Part shown: positions 52,401 to 60,845 of the stretch, piece after piece
How the letters are laid out: every line of letters starts with the position of its first letter
How positions within the stretch are numbered: the stretch's first letter is position 1
From: Planctomycetota bacterium
GTDB taxonomy: Bacteria; Planctomycetota; UBA1135
Reading direction: 5' to 3'
Assembly (NCBI GenBank): GCA_002705055.1
Contig: PAHY01000042.1
Location: 1-64,000 of the forward strand
Length of the DNA stretch: 64,000 nt
Program-made: the position numbers and the translations under genes
Notes under the pieces: generated by a model
The model's database searches: none
What the model was told of the DNA's origin: nothing
What the model saw: only the letters and a program-made list of their open reading frames with translations

Positions 52401-53035
52401 ATCGGCTGATCGAAGCGCACCACGAAGGCGCCGTCCTGATCCGAGAACAGGTTGAGCCCCGTGGGGAAGTCGCCCGCCTGACGGTTCACGAGACGCGGCG
52501 GACCGAGCACCGAGTCAATGAACAGCGGCTCGCCAATCGGCGGCGTCGTGAAGTTGCGGGTGAGGCCGATCGACAGCGGACGGTTCTGGTCGTCGCGCAG
52601 GACCGACAGACCGTTCCCGGTCGAGCTCGAAGGCAGCGTGAGCGTGTACTCGAAGCCGCCCGGCACGAAGCCGCCGTTGGACAGCGCCTCGTTGGTGGGG
52701 CAAGCAGGAGTAAAGCGCACCACCTTGCCGTCGAAACCATCGAGGATCGAGAACGAACCCGTGACCGGCTGCGACAGGATGGCCTGACTGACCGGCTTGA
52801 GGATGATCGACGAGAAGGAGATCGAATCCGGGTCAACCGGGTGGTTGAAGACCAGATCGATCGGACGGTTCAGGGCCCAGACGTCGCCTTCGGCCAGCGT
52901 CGAGCTGAGAACCTCGAAGGGTCCGGACGAGGCCGTGCCCGACGTACCGGAAGAAGAGCCGCCGCACGAAGGCAGCAGGGCGGTGGCCAGCAGAACGCCG
53001 GCCACCGCGAGATTGCGGGGGAATCGGTCCATCAT
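49442..53035 (-). CDS. Giant glycine-rich Ig-like surface lipoprotein
   Basis: 1197 residues. The signal peptide ends in a lipobox (LLPSCGGSS). The first 320 residues are Ig-like/SbsA-type modules (LDLVFNHPVDPDSISFSS-type strands). About residues 400-860 are a glycine-rich beta-helix-like region with repeats such as GVPGGGGQGGEGG and GGAGGG, as in the 40016 protein. The C-terminal part is a beta-sandwich ending in a KRFVRYRITTEMSE segment shared with its neighbours. The start is coupled to the stop of the preceding gene (TAATG). Confidence 0.8.
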   Translation of the reverse strand: MMDRFPRNLAVAGVLLATALLPSCGGSSSGTSGTASSGPFEVLSSTLAEGDVWALNRPIDLVFNHPVDPDSISFSSIILKPVSQAILSQPVTGSFSILDGFDGKVVRFTPACPTNEALSNGGFVPGGFEYTLTLPSSSTGNGLSVLRDDQNRPLSIGLTRNFTTPPIGEPLFIDSVLGPPRLVNRQAGDFPTGLNLFSDQDGAFVVRFDQPIDSSAANLNTDRVYFLYSEPDGVTFPITNKLPGEWLVIDNCNLAGALLRFEAAGVLPPGRNLRIQVSPLFSDLSGETNSTIQTYRDSFGDPDDYTLPTLNEYYGDATNWTNTITYDTITEQFETPLKIDLNADLPLPQMDLGRGFAQASFDYPGDINVSTDDDLFVATGTTLVLNTDGENLFNDSNGRPFTIVDGVLNLNDLTIALGGTLKAEGSNPLVIYATGTVDVQGTLDASGDHALSPVALNQPQIPEPGANGQCGGGDGGTGSLLTDAATLRGQSGFGAFGVPGGGGQGGEGGYQQDKDVLNGNGTANTQFLIAGGGAGGGFAEDTNESILWSKWSGEENLFVLINGVLTQVDDAGPDARVADRHTALDPFTFAEMQGAEPGRRGSSWNSSNTMTHESPNFANASAVYGMEDNTRDTDVDDNNQDYDPSWTGGANPPFSYANPTAGPDPGLAGPSAFNVGGTEDDFWGRRVNPDGTTTVGELSAFLAGSGGGAGGDLQILNRQIIGFDMMGLPIYAPLNDSWPDPGFPAGLTRAYYKGAPGGGGGGQMLVFAVGPIVIGDQATLKVNGGNGAGGEAVFEGDQQVSGSGGGSGGHLVLHTSAQLDLSAIDLGLGAGATINQIKNRNNANEVVQALGGRRGWSMSWMPSSGFITGDGRTNDGNSDFMAGRGGAGANGVIQVHVPNPLEDIIFHPNLDPAIQADITIPGVTQYADNDNLEEVMRAFCVPAPKVLVPVYATGSQVQSKWIDTGLALKRNPVGAGSGEFLDYADGSYAFGGVAANGRVNKAGEDITPLPPVATSTTDLTVSAFSAVIDNATARFGGNSFFLTNPGLLVGFDLLPAALGLPDESFEIVDASYSSSLDRLTLTTLSTDGDMSALANLAGATWQVRPKFFRLEFNGSKDSFPLDGFVLIEFQGDDESAPGSNEPSGGAGLTAWTTDLTDLDGKRFVRYRITTEMSESGTAYALGDPRPILRYFRLPFAW

Positions 53036-56000
53036 TATTGAACGGTCCAGGAGAAGCCGTACGCGTCGAGGGAGGGCGAGAGGTTCTTCTCAGTGTTGGA
53101 CACGAAGGTGATCCGAAGCTGGAAGTACTTCCACTTCGTCTCGGCCGCCAGAGAGTCTACATCCGTCGTCCAGGGAGACGGATCAGAAACCGTGGCGCAG
53201 TAGTCGTCGCCCTGAACGGGCGGATCACGCAGTCGGTCCCGCGAGATCGCCGAACCGATGTAGTTGCCGTAGTCGTCAAACTGGCTGGAGGCGTCGCGCA
53301 GCGGGGTGGCCGCATCGACCGCGCAGGCGGAGGTGTCCACCTGCTCGTAACCGCGCCATTCCACGGTCAGCTCCGTGCCGTCGGGCTGGACGACCGGCTC
53401 GAGCACCTGGGTGCCGACACCATCGAAAGTGCCGCCCAGGGCGAAAATGTGGGTAAAGACGCGGGAGACCCGAACCACGAAGTCGATGTTCGACCAGTAG
53501 AGCTCAGGACCGAAGCCGCGCTGGGTACCCCCACCGGTGGCGAAGCCACCCGTGGGCTCGGTGCCGGACTGCGGGATGTCCGGAACGACCAGGTCGCCAC
53601 CGTTGCCCCCGAAGGAGAACACGCGGTACGACGGCACGTTCGAGGACGGCACCATGATCTGCACCTGGAAGCCGTTGAAGCCGACGAAGTCACCGCGCGG
53701 GTAGCAGCGGAAGCGCACCAGCAGTGGAGCGACGACCGAGGGCCACTCAGCCGCTTCGTAGATGACGTCCTGCTCGACGACGGCCGGCGGAATCCCGAAA
53801 GTCGCGTTGGGTCCACCGGTGAGGTCGGCCGGGAAGGAGTTATCCCGCCAGGTGTAGGTATCGTCGAACTCCGGCCACGGAGCGTAGATGACACCGGAAT
53901 CGGCAATGTAAGTATCCGCGCCGTTCAGGAAGTAGGCGCGGTCGAACATGATCTTCTCGTCGGCCTCGCCCTGGTTGAAACCAAGGATGTTGAGGTCGAA
54001 CTCGCCGTTCTTCCGCAGGCCGGACTTGTCCCAGTCGGGATAACCCGTGGTCGGGTTGATGTAGTCGTCCGGGTAGCGGTTTGAATGCCCCAGCGCCACC
54101 GAGTAGCGGTCGTAGACATCGTCCAGGACCGTGCCCCCGAAGGGCGCCCAGGATAGACCTTCGACGTCGAGGTTGTACTCACCCGGAGACTTCACGCCGA
54201 ATCCGAGTAGGTGATAGCCGAAGCAGGTCATCAGCACCGCACCCGCCGGGTTGAGCGGGGTGGCGACGCCAGCCTGCAGGAAGGCCGCGCGCTGACCAAT
54301 GAAGGGGTTCGACGCCGGGTCGGCTTGACGCGAGAAGCGGATCAGATCGCGGCCGCGCATGACCCCGGCGCCCGGCACGTACTGGCCGAGGTACTCGGGG
54401 AAACCATCGCCGTTCTCATCGATGCTGTTCAGCCGCAGCGCAAAGTAGCGGTCGCTCGGCGGGTTGACCACCGAGATCCGCTCGGTCTGCAGATCCGAGC
54501 CCGCGACGAAGTCGCCAAAGCCGAGCGGGTTGCCGGCCAAGTCGAGAATGCCGTCGGCGCGGTCGCGCAGCGCCACCGCGATGTTCAAATCGCCGCCTTC
54601 GCCAAAGCTGTCGGTTAGACCGGCCGAAGGAGCCAGGGTGAAGGTCCGCGAGTCGGCCGTGACCGAAATCGGCCCCAGCATGATCCGGCCCGAACCGTTT
54701 TCGACGGTCGGCGTGTCCGGGTTGTCCTCGACGGTGTAGCCCAGCAGGCGGTCAATGAAATTGCCCACCGACTCGACGCCCAGCTGGAAGCCAGCGTTGA
54801 AGTCGCCGGCCTCGAGGTCGGCGTCGTCGTCGTACGAATGCAGCACGAAGGAAGACAGCGAACGGACGGTGTTCGGATCGATCGGCTCGCTGAAGCGCAC
54901 CGAGACAGTGGCGTACGGATCGATGCCGGTCGCCGGAAGCACCGCCGGCTCGGGGTCGAAGCGCACCCAGCACATCTGGTAGTCGATGTCGGCCTGGGTG
55001 TAGAAGGTCGTCAGGGCAGCGTCGAGCGGCCGCGCGCTGAAGTCGCCGTAGCGCATGGTGCCGGTCAGGACCGGCCCGCGCACCACCACCGCATTGCGGT
55101 CGGCGGCGTTCACCACTTCGGATACGAGCACGATCGCATCGCCAACCGTGAGCACGTCCCCCACCTTGGGAGTGATCGGGCGACAGTTGATGGCGCGGAC
55201 GCGGTAGGTGATCTCGGCGAGGTCGCCCAGGTCGGTCGCGAGCAGGACGTCAGAAGTCAGGTCGGCCTGCAGGCTGGGGCGCTGCTGATCCTTCAGGAAG
55301 CCGTTGGCCGGGTCATCGGCGTTGCCGGTGCGGAAGACTCGCAGCATGACCGGCGACAGCCCATCCGAGAGTTCGAAGGGATCGGAGTTGGTCAGCGCCA
55401 GCGTGCGGTTCCCCTCCCGGTTGGTGATGACCTGCGTCTGGCCGTAGAGCGGCTCGATCGTGGTGGGAATGCGGATCGCCGCGTTGGGCTCGATGCCCGA
55501 CTCGGAGGCTTCGTAGCCGACCCCGTTTTCCCCGATGAGGAAGTTGGCGGAATCCTGAGGCGTGATCGTCGGGTCGATGAGCACCACACCGATCGGCTCG
55601 CCGGCGGTATTGACGCCTTCCTTGACAATGTAACGCACATCGGCGATCCGCCCGTTGACCACGACCTGAATGGTCAGACGGTTGACTGTCGAAGGATCGA
55701 GGTACTCCGAGAACTCGAGCCGGATGCCACCATTCCGACCGACGCGAGTGTACGTACCGTTGGCAACCCAGCCCTTGGTGCCCAGCGAAGCCAACCCGGT
55801 GCGGGCCGACTCGAGCAGACGCTCGAAGCGAGGCGTGATCCGACCCTGCGCATCCTGGTAGGGAGCGAGGATGGTCAGGACTTCACGCTGCGTGACCGGG
55901 TTGAGCGAGACAACGTAGTCGATGTCGTCGGTCGAGAGCCCTTCGCGGACCAGTACATCCTCTTCGACCAGGACGCCGGCTTCGTCGAAGACGTCGACGA

Positions 56001-56154
56001 GACGCCCCCAGAACGCGTTCTCCATCGAAAGCCCACCAAATCCGGAGCCTGCGCCGGATGCACCCCCACCGCCACAGGCAGGGAGCACGAGGAGCGCCGC
56101 CAGAGCGGCGAGCCTCAGGGAGGTCCAGAAGGAGCGAAGCGAGAACGCGTTCAT
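53035..56154 (-). CDS. Giant Ig-like surface lipoprotein
   Basis: 1039 residues from the ATG at 56154 (a TTG at 56160 is possible). The lipobox is LLVLPACGGG. It opens with WGRLVDVFDEAGVLVEEDV and contains the NPVTQREVLTILAPY phrase also found in the next gene, so the two are clear paralogues. The body is Ig-like beta modules with FSEPIDPNTVRSL motifs that repeat in all four large lipoproteins. The C-terminal sandwich ends KYFQLRITFVSNTEKNLSP. It lacks the glycine-rich middle of the 40016 and 49442 proteins. Confidence 0.8.
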   Translation of the reverse strand: MNAFSLRSFWTSLRLAALAALLVLPACGGGGASGAGSGFGGLSMENAFWGRLVDVFDEAGVLVEEDVLVREGLSTDDIDYVVSLNPVTQREVLTILAPYQDAQGRITPRFERLLESARTGLASLGTKGWVANGTYTRVGRNGGIRLEFSEYLDPSTVNRLTIQVVVNGRIADVRYIVKEGVNTAGEPIGVVLIDPTITPQDSANFLIGENGVGYEASESGIEPNAAIRIPTTIEPLYGQTQVITNREGNRTLALTNSDPFELSDGLSPVMLRVFRTGNADDPANGFLKDQQRPSLQADLTSDVLLATDLGDLAEITYRVRAINCRPITPKVGDVLTVGDAIVLVSEVVNAADRNAVVVRGPVLTGTMRYGDFSARPLDAALTTFYTQADIDYQMCWVRFDPEPAVLPATGIDPYATVSVRFSEPIDPNTVRSLSSFVLHSYDDDADLEAGDFNAGFQLGVESVGNFIDRLLGYTVEDNPDTPTVENGSGRIMLGPISVTADSRTFTLAPSAGLTDSFGEGGDLNIAVALRDRADGILDLAGNPLGFGDFVAGSDLQTERISVVNPPSDRYFALRLNSIDENGDGFPEYLGQYVPGAGVMRGRDLIRFSRQADPASNPFIGQRAAFLQAGVATPLNPAGAVLMTCFGYHLLGFGVKSPGEYNLDVEGLSWAPFGGTVLDDVYDRYSVALGHSNRYPDDYINPTTGYPDWDKSGLRKNGEFDLNILGFNQGEADEKIMFDRAYFLNGADTYIADSGVIYAPWPEFDDTYTWRDNSFPADLTGGPNATFGIPPAVVEQDVIYEAAEWPSVVAPLLVRFRCYPRGDFVGFNGFQVQIMVPSSNVPSYRVFSFGGNGGDLVVPDIPQSGTEPTGGFATGGGTQRGFGPELYWSNIDFVVRVSRVFTHIFALGGTFDGVGTQVLEPVVQPDGTELTVEWRGYEQVDTSACAVDAATPLRDASSQFDDYGNYIGSAISRDRLRDPPVQGDDYCATVSDPSPWTTDVDSLAAETKWKYFQLRITFVSNTEKNLSPSLDAYGFSWTVQ

Positions 56155-56173
56155 GAGCAAGCTGATCAGAGGA

Positions 56174-59100
56174 TCAAGGAGTGATGTCGAAGGCGATGCC
56201 GAGGCCGTCCAGGGTGGCCGGGAGCGAGCGATCGGCGTTCGCGACGAAGCTGATGCGCAGCTGGAAGTAGCGGTACTGCTCGGTGGCAGTCGCTTCCAGC
56301 GAGCTCAGGTCGGTGGTCCAGGCGCTCGGCAGCGAAACCGAGCCGCTGGTGTTGTTGAAGTCGCCGTAGAGGTCGAGGGTCTTCTCGGCGTCGGTCAGCG
56401 GCGACGGTGCGGTCGTCGGGTTGGCCGGGTGGGTGACCGAGAAGGAACCGCGGTATTCGACGATCAGGTCGGTGCCCGGCAGCTGGAAAGCCTCGACCGG
56501 CTCAACCACGATGCCCCGGACGCCGTTCGCCGGCAGCACACCGCCGAAGTCGAACCAGTGGGTGTAGGCGCGCGAGACGCGGACCACGAAGTCAGCCTGG
56601 GTGGCGTAGATCGTGTCTTCATCCGGGCGCGTCGCCGTGCCGTTGCGCCAGCCGCCGGTCGGCTGCAAACCACCCTGGTCACCGTTATCCGGCACGACCG
56701 TGATCACATCGCCGTTGGCACTGATGCCCCCCGCCGAGAACACACGCCAGGCCGGAAGCGGCGAGTTGGCGACGAACTGGTAGGAGTTGAACTGGTTGAT
56801 CGGCTCGATGTTGCCGACGTTGTAGCAACGGAAACGACCGAGCAGCGAGAGACCGATCGAAGGCACCGAGCCAGGATCGTAGAAGCCGCCAGCTGCCGCG
56901 CCGAGGCCGTGAGCGGCCGGCGGCGAACCGGTGCCGTTGGCGCCGTCTTGGATCGACTGCGGAATGGCGGTGTCGCGGAAGGTGAAGAGCTCGGTGAACT
57001 CCGGCCACGGGATGTACTCGACACCGGACGCGGCGGTGAACACATCGACCGCGCGGACGGCGTAGCTGCTGTCGAAGACCGTGGTCTCGGTGATGCCTTC
57101 GTCCCAGCCCAGCACGTTCTGTACGAAGGGCAGCGAGGCCTGCAGACCCGAGGCCGGGTAGATCGCACGGCCGGTGAGGTCGACGGTCTCGTCCGGAATC
57201 CAGCGGGCGTGCGAGAAGCTGAGCGAGACGCGCGGGAAGAAGTCGTCGTTGACCCCGCCGAAGGGCGACCAAGAGAAGCCTTCGACGTCGATGTTGAACT
57301 CGTTCGGGTCGTAGTACGCCGTGTTGGTCGACGGCGCGCCGAAGCCGAAGTCGCCCGGTCGCCACAGCGCCATCACCACCGCGCCGCGCGGAGTGAGCGG
57401 CTCGAAGGGATAGATCGGCTGGCCGGTGAGCGGATCGGTCGGCGGGTTACCGGTGACGAAGTCGTTGGCGGTATCCGAGGTGCGCGAGAAGTGCACGACC
57501 GGGCGGCCGGTAAAGACTCCTTGGCCCGGGGTGTGTTGACCGGCGTATTCCGGCAGTCCGTCACCGTCTTCGTCGGTGGCATTGGCGCGCAGCGCCAGAT
57601 ACTTGACCGCCGAACCAGCCGGAGCAGCGCAATCGATGCGCATGTTGGCGGCGCCGGTGGCGCCGGCGACGAAACCGGTGAACTCGAGTGGGTTGCCGGC
57701 CAGGTCGGTGATGCCGCGTGCACCATCGCGCACGGCCAGCGCGAAGACCGGGCTGCCGCCGCCGTCGGCGTCGACGAAGCCCGCGGTGGGCGTGAGAGTG
57801 AACTCACGGCTGCCGTCGGCCACTTCGATCGAACCGAACAGGACGCGCCCGCCGAACTCGGCGCCCGGCGCGGTGCCGGTGTTGTTGAGCGGCAGGTGGA
57901 AGCCGCGCAGGCGATCGATGTACTCGCCGACGGTCTCGTTGGCGAACTCACCGCCCTGGCGGAAGATCGCGGTGACGTCCGGCGCGGTGGCGGTGGTCTC
58001 GAAGTTGGTCAGGACCAGCGAGTGCATGGACAGCACGGTGGTCGGATCGATGGCCTCCGAGAAGCGCACGATCAGGCTGGCATCCTGCTCGAGGCCGATG
58101 GCCGGGAAGGTCGCGGCGGTCGGCGTGGCCCGAATGAAGCAGGTCTGCAGCGCAGCGTCGTCGTCGGTGTAGCGAGTCGTGAGCTGCGCCGACGGGTCGG
58201 CCGGCAGCCCGGGCAGAGTGCCCTCGAGCAGGGTCGCGTCGACCTCGTAGGGCCCTCCAGCCCCCGCGTTGACGGTCGTAACCAGCAGCACCGCGCCATC
58301 GGCGGTTTCGACGACATCGCCGACCTTCGCGGTGACGCCATCGCAGACGGCCTCAGCCAGGTTGTAGGTCAGGCGCCGATCCTCCCCTCCGAGATCGGTG
58401 ACGCCGGCCAGCGTGATGTCGAACAGACCCACGATGCTGGGCGGGCTGTTGTCACGCAGGAAACCGTTGTACGGGTCGTTCTCGTTGCCGGTCCGCATGC
58501 TGCGCACCAGATTCTGCGAGCCGTCCGAGTTGGTCGTCAGCGGATCCGAGCTGGCGATCCGAATGGTGCGGCCACCCGCGCTTTCGAGCACTTCCGGACG
58601 ACCGTCAAACACGTTGACTGCAGTCGGGATGCGCAGCAGCAGGTTGTCGTTGATTGAATCGAAAGAAGCGCGGAAGCCCGAGGCGTTCTGCGGCAGGCCG
58701 AGTTCAGCCGACTGACGACCCGAGATGGTCGGGTCGAAAATGACGTAGCCAAGGCCGTTCTCTTCGTCGTTGTCGACGATGTAGCGGCCGTCCGCGGGGC
58801 TGGCGTTGCCGTCGCCGACCCAGAACTGAATCGTGTCGGCGTTGACGGTGCTGGCCTTCACCGGACGGCTGAAGTTGAGACGAATCGCCGCGTTGCGCGC
58901 GACCTGCGTATACGGGCTGGGGCTGGCCGGGCCCTTCAGGCTGACCGTCGGCAGGTTGGAGATCGCCGCGCTGAGCAGCGCATCAAAGCCCGCGGTCCCC
59001 TGCGAGTACTGCAGGATGGTCAGCGTTTCGGCTTCGGTGACCGGGTTGACCGTCAGCGAGTAGTCGGCGCCGAGACGCAGATCCGGACGAATGACGATGT

Positions 59101-59308
59101 CCTGCTCGGCGAGCGCACCGTCCTGGTCGACCACGTCGACCAGCCGGCCCCACTCCACCTGAGTGAGGAACATGGCCCCTTGCTCGGAGCCGTTGTTGCC
59201 CGAACCACCGCCACCAATGACACGGTTGTTCGAGAAGCATGCAGGGAGCGTCAGAAGGCCAGCCAGCATCAGCAGGCCGGACGCGCGGAAGATGGGGGTC
59301 AGGTTCAC
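56174..59308 (-). CDS. Giant Ig-like surface lipoprotein
   Basis: 1044 residues from the GTG at 59308, which gives the signal peptide VNLTPIFRASGLLMLAGLLT, ending in a lipobox LPAC. The upstream part of the frame is antisense and lacks a signal. It has the same plan as the gene at 53035: EWGRLVDVVDQDGALAEQD, NPVTEAETLTILQYSQ, Ig-like repeats with FSEAIDPTTVLSM and a final YRYFQLRISFVAN sandwich. It is the first gene of the operon. The neighbouring copies differ enough to be an old expansion. Confidence 0.8.
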   Translation of the reverse strand: MNLTPIFRASGLLMLAGLLTLPACFSNNRVIGGGGSGNNGSEQGAMFLTQVEWGRLVDVVDQDGALAEQDIVIRPDLRLGADYSLTVNPVTEAETLTILQYSQGTAGFDALLSAAISNLPTVSLKGPASPSPYTQVARNAAIRLNFSRPVKASTVNADTIQFWVGDGNASPADGRYIVDNDEENGLGYVIFDPTISGRQSAELGLPQNASGFRASFDSINDNLLLRIPTAVNVFDGRPEVLESAGGRTIRIASSDPLTTNSDGSQNLVRSMRTGNENDPYNGFLRDNSPPSIVGLFDITLAGVTDLGGEDRRLTYNLAEAVCDGVTAKVGDVVETADGAVLLVTTVNAGAGGPYEVDATLLEGTLPGLPADPSAQLTTRYTDDDAALQTCFIRATPTAATFPAIGLEQDASLIVRFSEAIDPTTVLSMHSLVLTNFETTATAPDVTAIFRQGGEFANETVGEYIDRLRGFHLPLNNTGTAPGAEFGGRVLFGSIEVADGSREFTLTPTAGFVDADGGGSPVFALAVRDGARGITDLAGNPLEFTGFVAGATGAANMRIDCAAPAGSAVKYLALRANATDEDGDGLPEYAGQHTPGQGVFTGRPVVHFSRTSDTANDFVTGNPPTDPLTGQPIYPFEPLTPRGAVVMALWRPGDFGFGAPSTNTAYYDPNEFNIDVEGFSWSPFGGVNDDFFPRVSLSFSHARWIPDETVDLTGRAIYPASGLQASLPFVQNVLGWDEGITETTVFDSSYAVRAVDVFTAASGVEYIPWPEFTELFTFRDTAIPQSIQDGANGTGSPPAAHGLGAAAGGFYDPGSVPSIGLSLLGRFRCYNVGNIEPINQFNSYQFVANSPLPAWRVFSAGGISANGDVITVVPDNGDQGGLQPTGGWRNGTATRPDEDTIYATQADFVVRVSRAYTHWFDFGGVLPANGVRGIVVEPVEAFQLPGTDLIVEYRGSFSVTHPANPTTAPSPLTDAEKTLDLYGDFNNTSGSVSLPSAWTTDLSSLEATATEQYRYFQLRISFVANADRSLPATLDGLGIAFDITP

Positions 59309-59510
59309 AGCTTTCTGTGGGAACGCCAGTTGTGGCGGGAGGGGAAGCCTGATCAGGCGACGCCCACGCGGGGCCACGCCATGGAGGGGGCAAATACCGT
59401 ACCACGGCGCAGGCTGGATTCGTGGGCCCCGTTTTGGGCGAATCCACCCCACTTTGTGCGGTCCCGCACACCCTCGGGGAAGAGCTCCGAGCCGGGCGAT
59501 CCGGCGAAGT
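59309..59510 (-). other. Intergenic region with two hairpins
   Basis: 202 bases between the first lipoprotein gene and pyrB. It holds a 32-bp hairpin (arms TGGATTCG/CGAATCCA, 59415-59446) and a near-perfect palindrome with 7-bp arms (TGTGCGG and CCGCACA, 59455-59470). Neither is followed by a T-run, so they are weak candidates for a pyrB terminator or for operator sites of the lipoprotein operon. TACGGTATTT near 59400 is a possible -10 for that operon. No gene is seen. Confidence 0.4.
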
Positions 59511-60830
59511 CTACCCTCCCCAGGCGAAGCCCTGCTCGAGAGCTGCCTCCCGCTCCAGGAACGGGCGCAAATTCTCGGGGCGGATCTTCATGACCTGGGA
59601 GGAATGGGCGGGATGAACGCGCCGCGTGGAACGGCACCCCACATAGTGCACCTCGAGGAGCGAGTCACAGTAGGCGCAGAGGAAGATTCGCCGTGCCCGG
59701 CCTTCGACCCGCCACGGCGGCTGCAGCCCCTCGGCCCGGGTGATGCAGTTCTCGTTCGGGCAATCGCCCAGGCCGTGCTCTCCCTGCCCGGCCGGCAAGG
59801 GGTTGAGCCCGGGAATCGGGTGGGCATCGGCTCGGAGCAGGGCCAGGAAGACCGCCATCCGCACCAGCGGGCCATTGCGGGCCTGTTCGAAGTAGACCGC
59901 GCGCGGGTCTTCGTCGACAAACTCCGGGATCTCATCCCGGCGCGGCAAGGGATGCAGGAACAGCGCCTCGGCCAGCAGCGGATCACGCAGATCGCTGCGC
60001 TTCAGTCCGGGGAAGGCACCCTGCGCGGCGTCGGCCGCCCCGCGCTCGGCCTGCAGGCGGGTGAGGTAGACCGCGTCGATGCTATCGAGGGTCGGCGCGT
60101 CGCCGGCGAAGAGCGAACCCTGCACCAGGCCGCGCGGCTCGAGCACCCGAGCCTCATCGGAGCCGGTCCAGGCCTGGAAGATGGCGTGGCGGACCCGTCG
60201 CAGGCGATAGTCGTAGCGATCACAGATGCGGCGCTCGAAGGCGGTCTCCCAGTCGAGCCCCGGCCCCGGCAGCACGACGATGCGCGCCCCCAGCACGGCG
60301 AGCGCCCAGGTGAGTGAGCGCGCGGTGCGGCCATGCAGCAGATCGCCGAGCACCGCGACGGTGCGCCCTTCCAGGCTCCCCCAGCGGCGGTGCAGGGTGT
60401 AAAGGTCGAGCAAGGTCTGGGTGGGATGCCCAAGCCGCCCATCGCCGCCGTTGACCAACGGCACGCCGGCGTACTGCGAGGCGAGCCGCGACGCGCCATC
60501 GCGCGGATGACGCCAGACGATCAGATCGGTATAGCCGCCGATGATGCGCGCGCTGTCGCGCAGCGACTCGCCCTTGGCGGCGCTGGTGGTGCGCGGGTCG
60601 GCGACCGTGATGACGCCGGCCCCGAGGCGGTGCGCCGCCGACTCAAAGGACAGCCGGGTGCGCGTGCTCGGCTCTTCGAACACGGTCGCGATCACCTTGC
60701 CACGCAGAGCATCCTGAAAGCGCTCGCGGTCCCGCTCGATCTCGCCGACGAGTTCGAGGAAAGCCTCGAGGAAGGGGCGCGTGAACGCCTCGGCGGAGTG
60801 CAGGCCTTCCAGGACGGGGAGCAGCTGCAT
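59511..60830 (-). CDS. pyrB: Aspartate carbamoyltransferase fused to a PyrI-type zinc domain
   Basis: Condenses aspartate with carbamoyl phosphate in pyrimidine synthesis. 439 residues. The first 330 are the catalytic chain, with the carbamoyl-phosphate motif PSTRTRLSFESA near residue 54, HPTQTLLDLY near 135 and HPLPRRDE near 297. The remaining part continues as GDCPNENCITRAEG...FLCAYC, which is the zinc-binding end of the regulatory chain PyrI (four Cys: CxxxxC then CxxC, about residues 356-385). The nucleotide-binding half of PyrI is absent. The start follows TAGAAT by 9 nt. Confidence 0.93.
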   Translation of the reverse strand: MQLLPVLEGLHSAEAFTRPFLEAFLELVGEIERDRERFQDALRGKVIATVFEEPSTRTRLSFESAAHRLGAGVITVADPRTTSAAKGESLRDSARIIGGYTDLIVWRHPRDGASRLASQYAGVPLVNGGDGRLGHPTQTLLDLYTLHRRWGSLEGRTVAVLGDLLHGRTARSLTWALAVLGARIVVLPGPGLDWETAFERRICDRYDYRLRRVRHAIFQAWTGSDEARVLEPRGLVQGSLFAGDAPTLDSIDAVYLTRLQAERGAADAAQGAFPGLKRSDLRDPLLAEALFLHPLPRRDEIPEFVDEDPRAVYFEQARNGPLVRMAVFLALLRADAHPIPGLNPLPAGQGEHGLGDCPNENCITRAEGLQPPWRVEGRARRIFLCAYCDSLLEVHYVGCRSTRRVHPAHSSQVMKIRPENLRPFLEREAALEQGFAWGG

Positions 60831-60845
60831 GGACCCCCGATTCTA
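60831..60845 (-). promoter_or_regulatory. TAGAAT box 9 nt before pyrB
   Basis: Minus strand TAGAAT at 60845-60840; its TAG is the stop codon of the upstream GTPase gene. The gap to the ATG is nine bases (CGGGGGTCC). No -35 match is obvious upstream. Confidence 0.4.

Noticed and set aside
50315-53041. Long plus-strand frame opposite the glycine-rich lipoprotein (about 900 codons); similar mirror frames at 39989-43264, 54838-56184 and 55922-58657
   Set aside because: All mirror lipoprotein genes, start without a signal or ribosome-binding site and have no recognisable domain.
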